64,000 nt of DNA, taken from positions 62,001-126,000 of the forward strand of contig NZ_CAAAHX010000006.1 of the NCBI RefSeq assembly GCF_900639865.1, in the 5' to 3' direction. Source of the DNA: Legionella gresilensis (lineage in GTDB: Bacteria > Pseudomonadota > Gammaproteobacteria > Legionellales > Legionellaceae). Of the stretch, positions 17,080 through 25,846 are shown one piece after another (the first letter of the stretch is position 1; every line of letters begins with the position of its first letter). The notes beneath the pieces were generated by a model. It was not told the DNA's origin, searched no databases, and saw nothing but the letters and a program-made list of their open reading frames with translations. The position numbers and the translations under genes were made by a program.

Positions 17080-20000
17080 TTAAGAAATTTTATTTTTTAT
17101 TATGCTAGGTTTTTCTAATGTTTCATTAAGCATAATATTAACTATTTCCTTACTTAATAGCTCACGCAATTCCGGTAATAAATTAGCTGAAACAACTAGG
17201 TAAGGTGTATTGTTATAATCACTTAAAAAGCAAACATCTAAAAAGTAATCAATATTTAATAAATCATATTGTATAGTTTCAATGCTTTTATTTTTTAAGC
17301 TAAAAAGAGGTAGCTTCTTTTTGTATTTATGGCTATGAAAAAAATTATCTAACACATTTAGGTTAATAATAAATTTATTGCGTTTTTTCATAGCAGCAAG
17401 ATTCGCTACTTGACTTAACACGTTGGGATTTAATTTAAGAGAAGGAAATAGCTTAGCATACAAAGACATAACTATTTTTGTTATAAAATGGATTACTCGA
17501 CTATGAGAAACGGTTTTAAAATTAACACAAGCAAGTTTAAGTAAGGCTGGGGACTGTTGATAAGGCGCTGTCTTAATAATTGATTTTTGTACCTGGCGAG
17601 CTAAATTAAATAATGAAGAATTTTGATTTAAAGCTAGTTTAATTGGCTCAAGTTTTAAAAAGCAGCCAATCGTTTTATCATATAAAGGATTATCCCGCGC
17701 TGATTTGACAATATTAATAAAAATCGTTTCTTTCTTGGTTTGGCAAATTTTAATTAAGGCTTTTCCTAAGATAGCGCTCAGTGCTTCATTTAACCCAAAA
17801 TGATAATGAGCGCAAAACTGAATTAAACGGTTAATAGCTTTTTGAGGTAACTCTAAATAAGTAGAATAAGGAATCTGAGCTTTAGCCATATTTTTTACTA
17901 TATATTGCGGAGGAAAGTTAACAAAGCCAGCATTTTTTAAATAATTTAGCCAAAACTGATGATCTTTAGCTGAATACCCATCTAATATAAGTTCATTTTC
18001 TAAATAGTGTCGATAGGATTTATCATTACCTATATTATTAATAGATTCTAACTTATTAAAAGCAAGATAATATTTAGATAATTCAGACCAAAGTACATTT
18101 ATGGAGGCGCCATCTGAGATTATATGAGGCAAACATGCTTGGAGTTCAATGGTATTATTTTTTAAATAGAATATTTTTACTCTAAGAAGAGGTTTACCTT
18201 TTGGCCATAGATGGTAATTAAGTAGTTCAAAAACTGAATTAGTTAAAGCCAGATTACTTTGTTTCTCCTCACATTTTTGCAGGTCAATTTCTTCAGGTAT
18301 AAGGGCTAAATTATGCTGTAAATACTGGCCAGATTTAAATTTACAAATGTGATAAGAAAGTACTTCATGTCTTTTTAATAAAATAGTTAATGCATAATTG
18401 AATGCCTCTTTATTAAAAGCGCCTTGCAAACGTTTGCGTGAAATAATATTTAATTTTTTTGCTTTTGGTTCAAAAGTATTAGAAAGCCAAAGTAATAATT
18501 GAAAATGACTTAGAGGTATAATATTAGCTGTTGCAAGAGAATTCTTTATATGGCTTTTCTGACTAATAGATTTTATCTTACTAACTATTACTGCTAATTC
18601 AGCAATGGTTGGGGCTTGATATAACTCTTTGATTGTTAAATTTTTTCCTAGCATTTGATTTATCTTAGTCAGAATACGGGCACCAATAAGCGAATGTCCG
18701 CCTAGCTCAAAAAAATTATCATGAATTCCAATTGGCTTTAAATTAAATTCTTCAGCCCATATTTCAGTTAAAGCCGCTTCTAACTCATTTGTTGGTGCTA
18801 AGTAGCGGCGATTAGGATGAAATTCAGGTATAGGCAACGCTTCTCTATCTAATTTACCATTTGCATTTAGTGGAAACGCATCTATCATTATGAAAGCCAC
18901 TGGAATCATGTAATCAGTTAAATATCTTTTAAGATATTGCTTAATCTGATAAGTTCCAGGATTTATCTGCTTATCTTTCAAAGTGAAATAAGCAATTAAC
19001 TGCTTCTCATTTAAGTGATCAGGTCGCGCAATAACAACAGCTTCACAAATAGCAGGATGACTTGCTATGCACCGTTCTATTTCTCCCAGTTCAACTCTGA
19101 AGCCGCGGATTTTAATTTGGTGATCAATGCGACCTAAAAGTTCATAATTACCATCTGTTAAACGACGGCATAGATCACCTGTTTTATATAGACGAGAATT
19201 AGAGTCTTGTTTAAAAGGGCTATTAATAAATTTTTCATGCGTTATTTGTGGCTGATTAAAATAACCTCGTGCTAGACAAAGACCTCCAATATAAAGCTCA
19301 CCTACTTCACCAGTCGGAACAGGATTTAAATCTTTATCTAGAAGATAAAAATCAATGTTGTTTCCAGGCTTGCCAATAGGAACATCCGGACGTAAAGAAT
19401 GAAGGCCTGAGTTACTTACTCTAAATAAAGAAACGCCAACAGTTGCCTCGGTTGGGCCATACTCATTAATTAATTTATGATGTGGATAACGCGCAAGCCA
19501 AGAGGAGCATTCAAGCGTATGTAAAAGCTCGCCACCTAAGACGATAAGCTTTAAATCAGGTAATGCAATGAAATTACTTTGAACCTCAAACAATAATACC
19601 CGAAAAAAACTTGGTGTTAACTTAATGACACTAATACGATTAGCTTTAATAAATTCTAGATAGGAAGTTGGGCTTTTTTTAATATCATCATCACAAATAA
19701 CAATTGTCATACCTAGCATAAGGGGCACAAGGGTATTAGCGATTGCCATGTCGAACGCATGACTAGATGAAAAATCAATACGCTGACTGGCTTGGCAATG
19801 ACAAAAGTCACCGAACCAAAGGCAAAAATTAACCACACTTTGGTGCTCAATTAAAACCCCTTTAGGCTTACCGGTAGAGCCTGATGTATAAATAATATAA
19901 GCTAAATTTTCAATTTGACTGGTAGTATTTAAATTTGCTGAGGGATAAGTATTTAATTCACCGAAGTCAAGGGCAATAGTCTGACCTTGATAGGAGCGAA

Positions 20001-20355
20001 ATTTTTCATTTAAATCTTTTGTAAGTAGTAAGAAGGGGACTTGGTTATCATTTAGCGTGCTACTTATACGTTCTTCAGGGTGGCTGGGATCAAGCGGAAT
20101 GTAAGCGCCCCCCGCTTTTAGAATGGCAAACATGGCAATTAAAAGTTCTATTGAACGTTCCATGCATAAACCTACAGGCGTTTCTGCTTTTACACCTTGT
20201 TTTTGTAAAAAGTGTGCCAGTTGGTTACATTTTTCATTAAAATGTTTGTAATTTAATGATTCATTATTATAAATAACAGCTAAATTATCTGGATGTAGAT
20301 TAACTTGCGATTCAAAAAGCTCATGAATAGTCATCTTGGAATTACGAATGTTCAT
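17080..20355 (-). CDS. non-ribosomal peptide synthetase, one module (A-PCP-C)
   Basis: A 1091-residue synthetase. The adenylation domain spans about 8-505: A3 YTSGSTGKPKG (156-166), A5 NEYGPTE (297-303), A7 YKTGDLCR (390-397), A8 GRIDHQIKIRGFRVELGEIE (408-427) and A10 NANGKLDREALP (497-508). A carrier domain at about 525-595 has the phosphopantetheine Ser555 in FFELGGHSLIGARI. A condensation-type domain (about 610-1091) has its core as P-H-I-I-S-D-G (743-749): the catalytic second His and the Asp are present, the first His is Pro. By eye, the ten specificity residues read D-M-A-S-I-L-E-V-G-K; I cannot predict the substrate. There is no thioesterase, reductase or phosphopantetheinyl transferase nearby. 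The start is uncertain between MNIRN and M8. Confidence 0.88.
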   Translation of the reverse strand: MNIRNSKMTIHELFESQVNLHPDNLAVIYNNESLNYKHFNEKCNQLAHFLQKQGVKAETPVGLCMERSIELLIAMFAILKAGGAYIPLDPSHPEERISSTLNDNQVPFLLLTKDLNEKFRSYQGQTIALDFGELNTYPSANLNTTSQIENLAYIIYTSGSTGKPKGVLIEHQSVVNFCLWFGDFCHCQASQRIDFSSSHAFDMAIANTLVPLMLGMTIVICDDDIKKSPTSYLEFIKANRISVIKLTPSFFRVLLFEVQSNFIALPDLKLIVLGGELLHTLECSSWLARYPHHKLINEYGPTEATVGVSLFRVSNSGLHSLRPDVPIGKPGNNIDFYLLDKDLNPVPTGEVGELYIGGLCLARGYFNQPQITHEKFINSPFKQDSNSRLYKTGDLCRRLTDGNYELLGRIDHQIKIRGFRVELGEIERCIASHPAICEAVVIARPDHLNEKQLIAYFTLKDKQINPGTYQIKQYLKRYLTDYMIPVAFIMIDAFPLNANGKLDREALPIPEFHPNRRYLAPTNELEAALTEIWAEEFNLKPIGIHDNFFELGGHSLIGARILTKINQMLGKNLTIKELYQAPTIAELAVIVSKIKSISQKSHIKNSLATANIIPLSHFQLLLWLSNTFEPKAKKLNIISRKRLQGAFNKEAFNYALTILLKRHEVLSYHICKFKSGQYLQHNLALIPEEIDLQKCEEKQSNLALTNSVFELLNYHLWPKGKPLLRVKIFYLKNNTIELQACLPHIISDGASINVLWSELSKYYLAFNKLESINNIGNDKSYRHYLENELILDGYSAKDHQFWLNYLKNAGFVNFPPQYIVKNMAKAQIPYSTYLELPQKAINRLIQFCAHYHFGLNEALSAILGKALIKICQTKKETIFINIVKSARDNPLYDKTIGCFLKLEPIKLALNQNSSLFNLARQVQKSIIKTAPYQQSPALLKLACVNFKTVSHSRVIHFITKIVMSLYAKLFPSLKLNPNVLSQVANLAAMKKRNKFIINLNVLDNFFHSHKYKKKLPLFSLKNKSIETIQYDLLNIDYFLDVCFLSDYNNTPYLVVSANLLPELRELLSKEIVNIMLNETLEKPSIIKNKIS

Positions 20356-20543
20356 ATTCTATAATCCCCCTTGTTAATAAATTTCAGTCTAAAAATTAGA
20401 CAATATTATTAATAATGTATTCATTAATCGTGCCATAATTAGCTGATAGAGTTATTTCGAACTAATTGCATTAATAATTATGTATAAAAGATTTAAATAA
20501 GATAAAAGATTAATTAAGTGATTATTTGATATTAATCCTAATA

Positions 20544-20590
20544 ATATATTACTTTACAGATTATTAAATTTAATCTGTAAAGTAATATAT
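20544..20590. repeat. perfect 20-bp inverted repeat with 7-base loop
   Basis: atatattactttacagatta (20544-20563) is exactly reverse-complementary to 20571-20590, around ttaaatt. It lies about 50 bases downstream of the minus-strand membrane protein gene and 190 bases upstream of the NRPS start. The stem is AT-rich without a T-run, unlike a standard terminator. It could be a processed 3' structure, a regulator target or a small palindromic element. The rest of the 287-base gap is AT-rich with nothing recognisable. Confidence 0.75.
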
Positions 20591-20642
20591 AATCTGATTT
20601 GAGATTTGATAAATAGTATATGAGTAACAAATAATAAGAATA

Positions 20643-22004
20643 TTAGGGTATAAAGGATTGACGCGTATTATCATCCTTATAAGAATTTATTTCTGGTTCT
20701 TGTGAGGTAAATAATGGCTTATATTGTTGTACTTCTAGAGAGGCATCATTTGACTTAGTGTTAACAAAATTATTTTCATCTTTTTGCAGAAGTTCATTAA
20801 CATACTCTAAATCCTCATCTAAGTATAAATTATGATCAATTTCTTTTAATTCAAATTCCAATTTGTATCGATCGTCTGCTTGCTTCGCACGATGAAAATG
20901 CATATAGGCTCCGGCTGCTGCGAGTATTAAACTACTTAAGCTAGATACAGCTACTGGTATAATATAAGCCAATAAAGGAGCAACTATGAGCGCTGGCGGC
21001 AGAAATACACTCACGCTGCTTAGTACTATTAGGCTAACTAAGCCCACTAGGCCAATAATAGGTACCTTTGTAAAACCAAATAAATTGCGGTCTGAATTAG
21101 CATACCAGGCTGCATGTTCTTTAATCGTAGGGCTCATATAACTAAGCCCTTCTTCCTGATACTCATTAGAGCCGACAAATCTTACCTCGTCTGGATGTTC
21201 CAAGTAGTATCGTGTTTTTCTGCGAGCATAAAACTCTGCGCCAACAGCAATAAGTGGCATAGCGGCCATTAATATCGGCATAACAAACATGGCCATAGGT
21301 ACAAAAAAAGCAGTGATGGTGGCTGCAATAGTAAATAATACTGTGGCAATCAATACTGGCCCAAAAGTAGCAGCAATTCCCCAAGCTATTCCTTGGGCAA
21401 TTTTATTATTAGTACGAAGTAAGCTTGTTTGATCAGACTGATGGCCGAGGAGGAAATAAGGCAAATTTGCATGCGTGGCAAATATGTCATTGACTATGCC
21501 ATATAGTAGGCCACTTAGATAGGTAGAAGCGCCTATAAATAACCCGCTAGCAATAGCTGCAAGCCAAAAGGGGGCAGCGAAATAGGCAGTTAATGCAAAG
21601 AAAACAATGCAAAGCGCGGCTATTCCTATTCCTATAAGTCCATTGTTTAGTAACCTGCGTAAAATATCGTTTTCTGGTAGATCTTTTCCTAATAACTTAG
21701 GTCTGTGATAAAGTATTCGATATAGACCTTGTTGTTTAATATAAGAAAGGATATCTTTAGCATCGAGTGCTTCTAATTTAATAAGACATTTATTGATGCA
21801 TTTAATTGCATTAGGCAGCCCTTGTATTTTTGCCAGTTTAATCTGATATCGTTCAATTAATTGATAAGCAGTTGCATTTTGCTTAGATTTTTCTTTAGCA
21901 TCTTTTAATATTAAAAGTAGTATCTTAATTTGTTTCTGTTGACTAAAGTGATTTTTACCATAATGAAGCATGACTTCTTGTAAATGATTTTCTGGTACTG
22001 CCAT
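20643..22004 (-). CDS. multi-pass membrane protein of unknown function
   Basis: About 453 residues from the chosen start MAVPENHLQE (agagg lies upstream; an ATG 39 bases earlier is less likely). The first 120 residues are soluble and helical, with LLQ/K-rich text. Several strongly hydrophobic segments follow in pairs: about residues 120-170 (two, with AAPFWLAAIASGLFIGAS), 200-255 (GPVLIATVLFTIAATITAFFVPM) and 310-370 (VGLVSLIVLSSVSVFLPPALIVAPLLAYIIP). The C-terminal 80 residues are charged and acidic. No enzymatic motif is visible. Paired hairpin segments within soluble helical regions resemble Legionella membrane effectors. It shares strand and spacing with the next gene, and both lie behind the stress operon. 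Confidence 0.6.
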   Translation of the reverse strand: MAVPENHLQEVMLHYGKNHFSQQKQIKILLLILKDAKEKSKQNATAYQLIERYQIKLAKIQGLPNAIKCINKCLIKLEALDAKDILSYIKQQGLYRILYHRPKLLGKDLPENDILRRLLNNGLIGIGIAALCIVFFALTAYFAAPFWLAAIASGLFIGASTYLSGLLYGIVNDIFATHANLPYFLLGHQSDQTSLLRTNNKIAQGIAWGIAATFGPVLIATVLFTIAATITAFFVPMAMFVMPILMAAMPLIAVGAEFYARRKTRYYLEHPDEVRFVGSNEYQEEGLSYMSPTIKEHAAWYANSDRNLFGFTKVPIIGLVGLVSLIVLSSVSVFLPPALIVAPLLAYIIPVAVSSLSSLILAAAGAYMHFHRAKQADDRYKLEFELKEIDHNLYLDEDLEYVNELLQKDENNFVNTKSNDASLEVQQYKPLFTSQEPEINSYKDDNTRQSFIP

Positions 22005-22113
22005 ATGAGTTATGCCTCTGCAAAAAGCTTGTATTTTACACAAAAAAAGGCAATGATCAACTTTTATACACAGTAATTTTTTACAGTTAAAAGTGGTTAA
22101 TTTAATACTAAAA

Positions 22114-22154
22114 CTATTGATTTTTTAGGTTAAGGCAACTTAAAAAATCAATAG
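22114..22154 (-). terminator. terminator hairpin of the 229-residue protein gene
   Basis: A perfect 14-bp stem (ctattgatttttta / taaaaaatcaatag) with a 13-base loop. It lies 27 bases beyond the minus-strand stop at 22181. Because the stem itself holds T-runs on both strands, it can act as a terminator. Confidence 0.7.
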
Positions 22155-22180
22155 GGTAGAAAAAAAGATAGAATTACAGT

Positions 22181-22870
22181 TTATTGAAATTTTGGTGTTT
22201 CTATAAGAGCGTCATTATTGACTTTTTCTTTTGTAGTATACTTTATAAGGCAATCTACTAATACATTACTATTTTGAGACCAAAATTGCTTTATTTCTTT
22301 TTCTAAGTTGGCATCACTATTATTAGCAAGATCAGCAATATCTTGTTTAAGTTTATCTGCTAGGTTAGTTAACATAGTACGCCGCCTGCCCCAAGTTAAA
22401 GAAGCATTTGCACGACTTCCAGTACTAAAACTCATAGTCATGATAGTCTGAATATGTGCTGAAATTAAATCAATTAAACTATTATTTATGTCCTGATTTG
22501 GTGAATGAATTTTTAACTCCTGTAAAGAATCTAAAATTATTTTTTGCTTATCAGCACATTCTTGACTAAGTTGGTATCGCTTATAAATTAAAGGTGCAAT
22601 CACAATTAGGTGGGAAACTACAAAGCCTACAAAACAGCCAGACATGCTGTATAAACCAGACATAAAGCTAGAGCTTTGGTTACTATAATTATAACCTGCA
22701 TAACCACCAGCACCTATACTTACCAGAATGACACCTCGCTGTATTAATTCATGCCAACTATAGCGGTGAGTACCTTGACGTAATAATTCGCCAACACGAG
22801 ACCAATCAATAAGATAGTTAGAACTTTCAGTCAGTGTTTGAGCCGACTTTACAGAAAAAAAACCAGGCAT
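22181..22870 (-). CDS. small membrane protein of unknown function, 229 aa
   Basis: A 229-residue protein. It has one hydrophobic hairpin near residues 45-95: VILVSIGAGGYAGYNY, then GLYSMSGCFVGFVVSHLIVIAPLIY. A soluble helical C-terminal part of about 130 residues follows, including DLISAHIQTIMTMSFSTGSRANASLTWGRRR. The N-terminus is not a signal peptide. No family recognised. The start ATG at 22870 is preceded by a gagg-like site on the minus strand. Together with the preceding 453-residue membrane protein it may form a lineage-specific pair, but each seems to have its own terminator. Confidence 0.6.
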   Translation of the reverse strand: MPGFFSVKSAQTLTESSNYLIDWSRVGELLRQGTHRYSWHELIQRGVILVSIGAGGYAGYNYSNQSSSFMSGLYSMSGCFVGFVVSHLIVIAPLIYKRYQLSQECADKQKIILDSLQELKIHSPNQDINNSLIDLISAHIQTIMTMSFSTGSRANASLTWGRRRTMLTNLADKLKQDIADLANNSDANLEKEIKQFWSQNSNVLVDCLIKYTTKEKVNNDALIETPKFQ

Positions 22871-22976
22871 TTTAATCCTCTATTAAAAAGAATTGTATTT
22901 TACAGAAAAAACCATTCTGATCAATTTTTAGGTGGATTTGTTATAAGAAGAGACAGCGCCCAATAAATAATTATTC

Positions 22977-24509
22977 TTATTTATTATCTTTAGCCGGTTT
23001 AATTAAAGGCATAGGCGGGCAATGATACTCAGCGGTAACTTTACCATCGGAGTCAATAGATTGTAACTTAATAGGAAATTTCCATAGAGTATAGAGATGC
23101 TTTAATACTTCCTGAGCGGTTGCAGCAAGTGGAACATTATTACGTTGAACATGTTGTAAGGTTAAAGATCGATCACCTTCAGTGTCAACTGAATAAATTT
23201 GAATATCTGGCTCTAAATAACCTAAATTATATTGCCTAGATAAAGCCTCACGAACCGACTGATAACCCAACTCATCATGAATAGCATTAACAACAATATC
23301 GGTATTTTCATCATTATCAATGATATGGAAAAGCTTTAATTCTCGAATTAAATGAGGTGATAAGTACTGCGCAATAAAACTTTCATCTTTGAAATTACGC
23401 ATAGCTGTATCTAGTCCTGTCAGCCAATCAGTATTGGCTAAATAAGGAAACCAACGCTTATCTTCTTCAGTTGGATTTTCACAGATGCGTTTAATGTCTT
23501 GCATCATATGATAGCCTAGCGTGTAAGGATTGATACCACTGTAGTAAGGGCTACTGAAAGAGGGTTGTCTAATAACATTAGTATGATTTTGTAAAATTTC
23601 TAACATAAATTCGTCAGCAATCAAGCCTTCATCATAAAGAGCATTAATTAACGTATAATGCCAGAAGGTAGCCCACCCTTCATTCATGACTTTAGTTTGC
23701 CCTTGTGGATAAAAATATTGGGCAATTTTACGTACAATGCGAATAATCTCACGCTGCCAAGATTGTAATAGTGGCGCATTTTTTTCTAAAAAATAAAGTA
23801 TATTTTCCTGCGGCTCAGGCGGAAATCGCTTCTCTTGTTTAGAGGATTGGGTTTGTTTGCTTTGAGGAATGGTTCGCCATAATTCATTAACTTGTGATTG
23901 TAAGTAAATTTCTCTATTCTGTTGACGAATTTTTTCTTCTTGAATAGATAGTGCAGGGGGATGCTTGTAGCGATCGACACCATAGTTCATTAAAGCATGG
24001 CAAGCGTCTAATATACTTTCTACCTCATCAATACCATAGCGCTCTTCACATTCACTAATATAATTTCTAGCAAAAACTAAATAATCAATAATAGCATCTG
24101 CTGAAGTCCACATTTTAAATAAATAGTTATTTTTAAAAAAAGAATTATGACCATAACAAGCATGTGCAATAACTAAAGCCTGCATTGCCATCGTATTTTC
24201 TTCCATTAAATAAGCAATACAAGGATTAGAATTAATGACTAGTTCATAGGCTAAACCCATCTCGCCGCGCTGATAACTCTTTTCTACACCAACAAAATGT
24301 TTCCCAAATGACCAGTGGTGATACCCAATAGGCATGCCAACAGACGCATAAGCATCCATCATTTGTTCAGCCGTAATTATCTCAATTTGGTTTGGATAAG
24401 TTTCGAGTTTAAAATCACGAGCAAGCCGGCTAATTTCTCGATCGTAAGCTTGAATGAGTTCAAAAGTCCAATCAGCACCAATTGATAAAGGCTTCTTTTT
24501 CTTTCTCAT
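22977..24509 (-). CDS. ycgB: SpoVR/YcgB family protein
   Basis: A 510-residue member of the SpoVR family. The N-terminal region [48 protein letters not shown] is highly characteristic. It continues with [30 protein letters not shown] and [11 protein letters not shown]. In many proteobacteria it is encoded with a PrkA kinase and a YeaH-type protein, and the three are produced in stationary phase and nutrient stress; the biochemical activity is unknown. Conserved His and Glu residues ([16 protein letters not shown]) resemble a metal site. It is the last gene of the prkA-yeaH-ycgB operon, and its ATG overlaps the yeaH stop as ATGA. Confidence 0.93.
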   Translation of the reverse strand: MRKKKKPLSIGADWTFELIQAYDREISRLARDFKLETYPNQIEIITAEQMMDAYASVGMPIGYHHWSFGKHFVGVEKSYQRGEMGLAYELVINSNPCIAYLMEENTMAMQALVIAHACYGHNSFFKNNYLFKMWTSADAIIDYLVFARNYISECEERYGIDEVESILDACHALMNYGVDRYKHPPALSIQEEKIRQQNREIYLQSQVNELWRTIPQSKQTQSSKQEKRFPPEPQENILYFLEKNAPLLQSWQREIIRIVRKIAQYFYPQGQTKVMNEGWATFWHYTLINALYDEGLIADEFMLEILQNHTNVIRQPSFSSPYYSGINPYTLGYHMMQDIKRICENPTEEDKRWFPYLANTDWLTGLDTAMRNFKDESFIAQYLSPHLIRELKLFHIIDNDENTDIVVNAIHDELGYQSVREALSRQYNLGYLEPDIQIYSVDTEGDRSLTLQHVQRNNVPLAATAQEVLKHLYTLWKFPIKLQSIDSDGKVTAEYHCPPMPLIKPAKDNK

Positions 24510-25771
24510 ACTGTTTTCCTCTTAAACAGCTCACGAAATACAGGATAAATATCAGCAACCGTATCAATATTCTCCATTGCAAAATTAGCATATTTTTCCT
24601 GAATCTGCTGATAAACTTCCCATAAGCTTTGATGATGCCTTGGCATAATTTCTATATAAGCAAAGTATTGTAAAAGTGGCATGATTTTTTCTTGTAATAA
24701 CTCTTGGCAGTAAGGCGAATCTGCATTCCAATTATCACCGTCTGAGGCTTGAGCCACATAAATATTCCATGAAGCAGCAGGATAGCGAACTTCAATAAGC
24801 GTACTTAAAAGTTCCAATGCACTAGAAACAACTGTTCCACCTGTTTCACGTGAGTAAAAAAATTCCTCTTCACTGACTTCTTTCGCTGATGTGTGATGGC
24901 GAATAAAAACTAAGTCAATTTTTTCATAATTCTTTGTTAAAAAAAGATATAAAAGAATAAAGAAACGCTTAGCAATATCTTTTTTAGCTTCATCCATTGA
25001 GCCTGAAACATCCATAATACAAAACATCACAGCTTGTGTTGTGGGTGTGGGAATGCGAATTCGATTATTATAACGCAAATCTATTGTGTCTATAAAAGGG
25101 ACGGCTTTTATTTTCTTTTTGTAAAATTCAATATCTCGTTGTAAACGCAAGACTTCTAAACGATCTGGATTTGCCTGCGCTTCCAAGCGATTTAATTCTT
25201 CTTGCGCTGCACGCAACTTCCTTTTATAAGGGGCTGCAAGCGCCATACGTCGACTAGTGGCTTGGCGCATTGAACGTACAATGTTTATATTAGTCGGTAC
25301 ACCACTGGTCGTAACCCCTGCTCGAACAACTTTAAAATTCCTAACTTTGGCTAAATCTTTCTTAATTAAGTCAGGTAGTTCCAAATCTTCAAAATATAAT
25401 TCTAAAAATTCTTCTCGGGATAACTGAAATACAAATTCATCTTCGCCTTCGCCATCTTTACTGGCTTGACTTCCTCCGGATCCTTGTCCACCTTGATTCG
25501 GCCGTTTTATTCGGTCACCTGCAATAAATTGATCATTGCCTGGCAAAACTCGCTCGACCTGGCCGCCATGTCCGTTTCTGAAGGTTGGCTCGGAAATATC
25601 GCGGGCAGGAATACTAATTTGCTCACCTTGATCAATTTCAGTAATACTACGACGGCCTACAGCGTCTGACACAGCACGTTTGATCTGATTTTTATAACGC
25701 CTTAAAAAGCGCTGCCTATTTACAGTGCTTTTTTTACCAGCATTTTCTCGACGATCAATAAATTGTGACAT
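24506..25771 (-). CDS. yeaH: YeaH family protein (UPF0229/DUF444)
   Basis: A 421-residue cytosolic protein of the DUF444 family. The N-terminus [31 protein letters not shown] is basic. A glycine-rich linker follows ([22 protein letters not shown]). The C-terminal half is a von Willebrand A-type domain with the metal-binding [11 protein letters not shown] (MIDAS-like) and the later TGGT and SDGDN motifs. It probably works as a partner of the PrkA kinase in the stress response. Gene order and the 4-base overlap with ycgB support co-transcription. The gap to prkA is 75 bases and contains a small hairpin. Confidence 0.93.
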   Translation of the reverse strand: MSQFIDRRENAGKKSTVNRQRFLRRYKNQIKRAVSDAVGRRSITEIDQGEQISIPARDISEPTFRNGHGGQVERVLPGNDQFIAGDRIKRPNQGGQGSGGSQASKDGEGEDEFVFQLSREEFLELYFEDLELPDLIKKDLAKVRNFKVVRAGVTTSGVPTNINIVRSMRQATSRRMALAAPYKRKLRAAQEELNRLEAQANPDRLEVLRLQRDIEFYKKKIKAVPFIDTIDLRYNNRIRIPTPTTQAVMFCIMDVSGSMDEAKKDIAKRFFILLYLFLTKNYEKIDLVFIRHHTSAKEVSEEEFFYSRETGGTVVSSALELLSTLIEVRYPAASWNIYVAQASDGDNWNADSPYCQELLQEKIMPLLQYFAYIEIMPRHHQSLWEVYQQIQEKYANFAMENIDTVADIYPVFRELFKRKTV

Positions 25772-25821
25772 GGCTTAGTATTTCTCCTCACCCGATTCTC
25801 TCGTTTAAGGCAAGTAATCTC

Positions 25822-25841
25822 AAGTAATCTTACGATTACTT
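25822..25841 (-). other. small intra-operon hairpin with repeated aagtaatct
   Basis: The stem aagtaatc / gattactt with a 4-base loop lies right after the prkA stop. An adjacent direct copy of caagtaatct (25811-25820 and 25821-25830) offers an alternative pairing partner. It could reduce read-through from prkA into yeaH, or protect the prkA mRNA end. Two competing stems are possible, so a switch-like structure cannot be ruled out. Confidence 0.4.
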
Positions 25842-25846
25842 AACTA

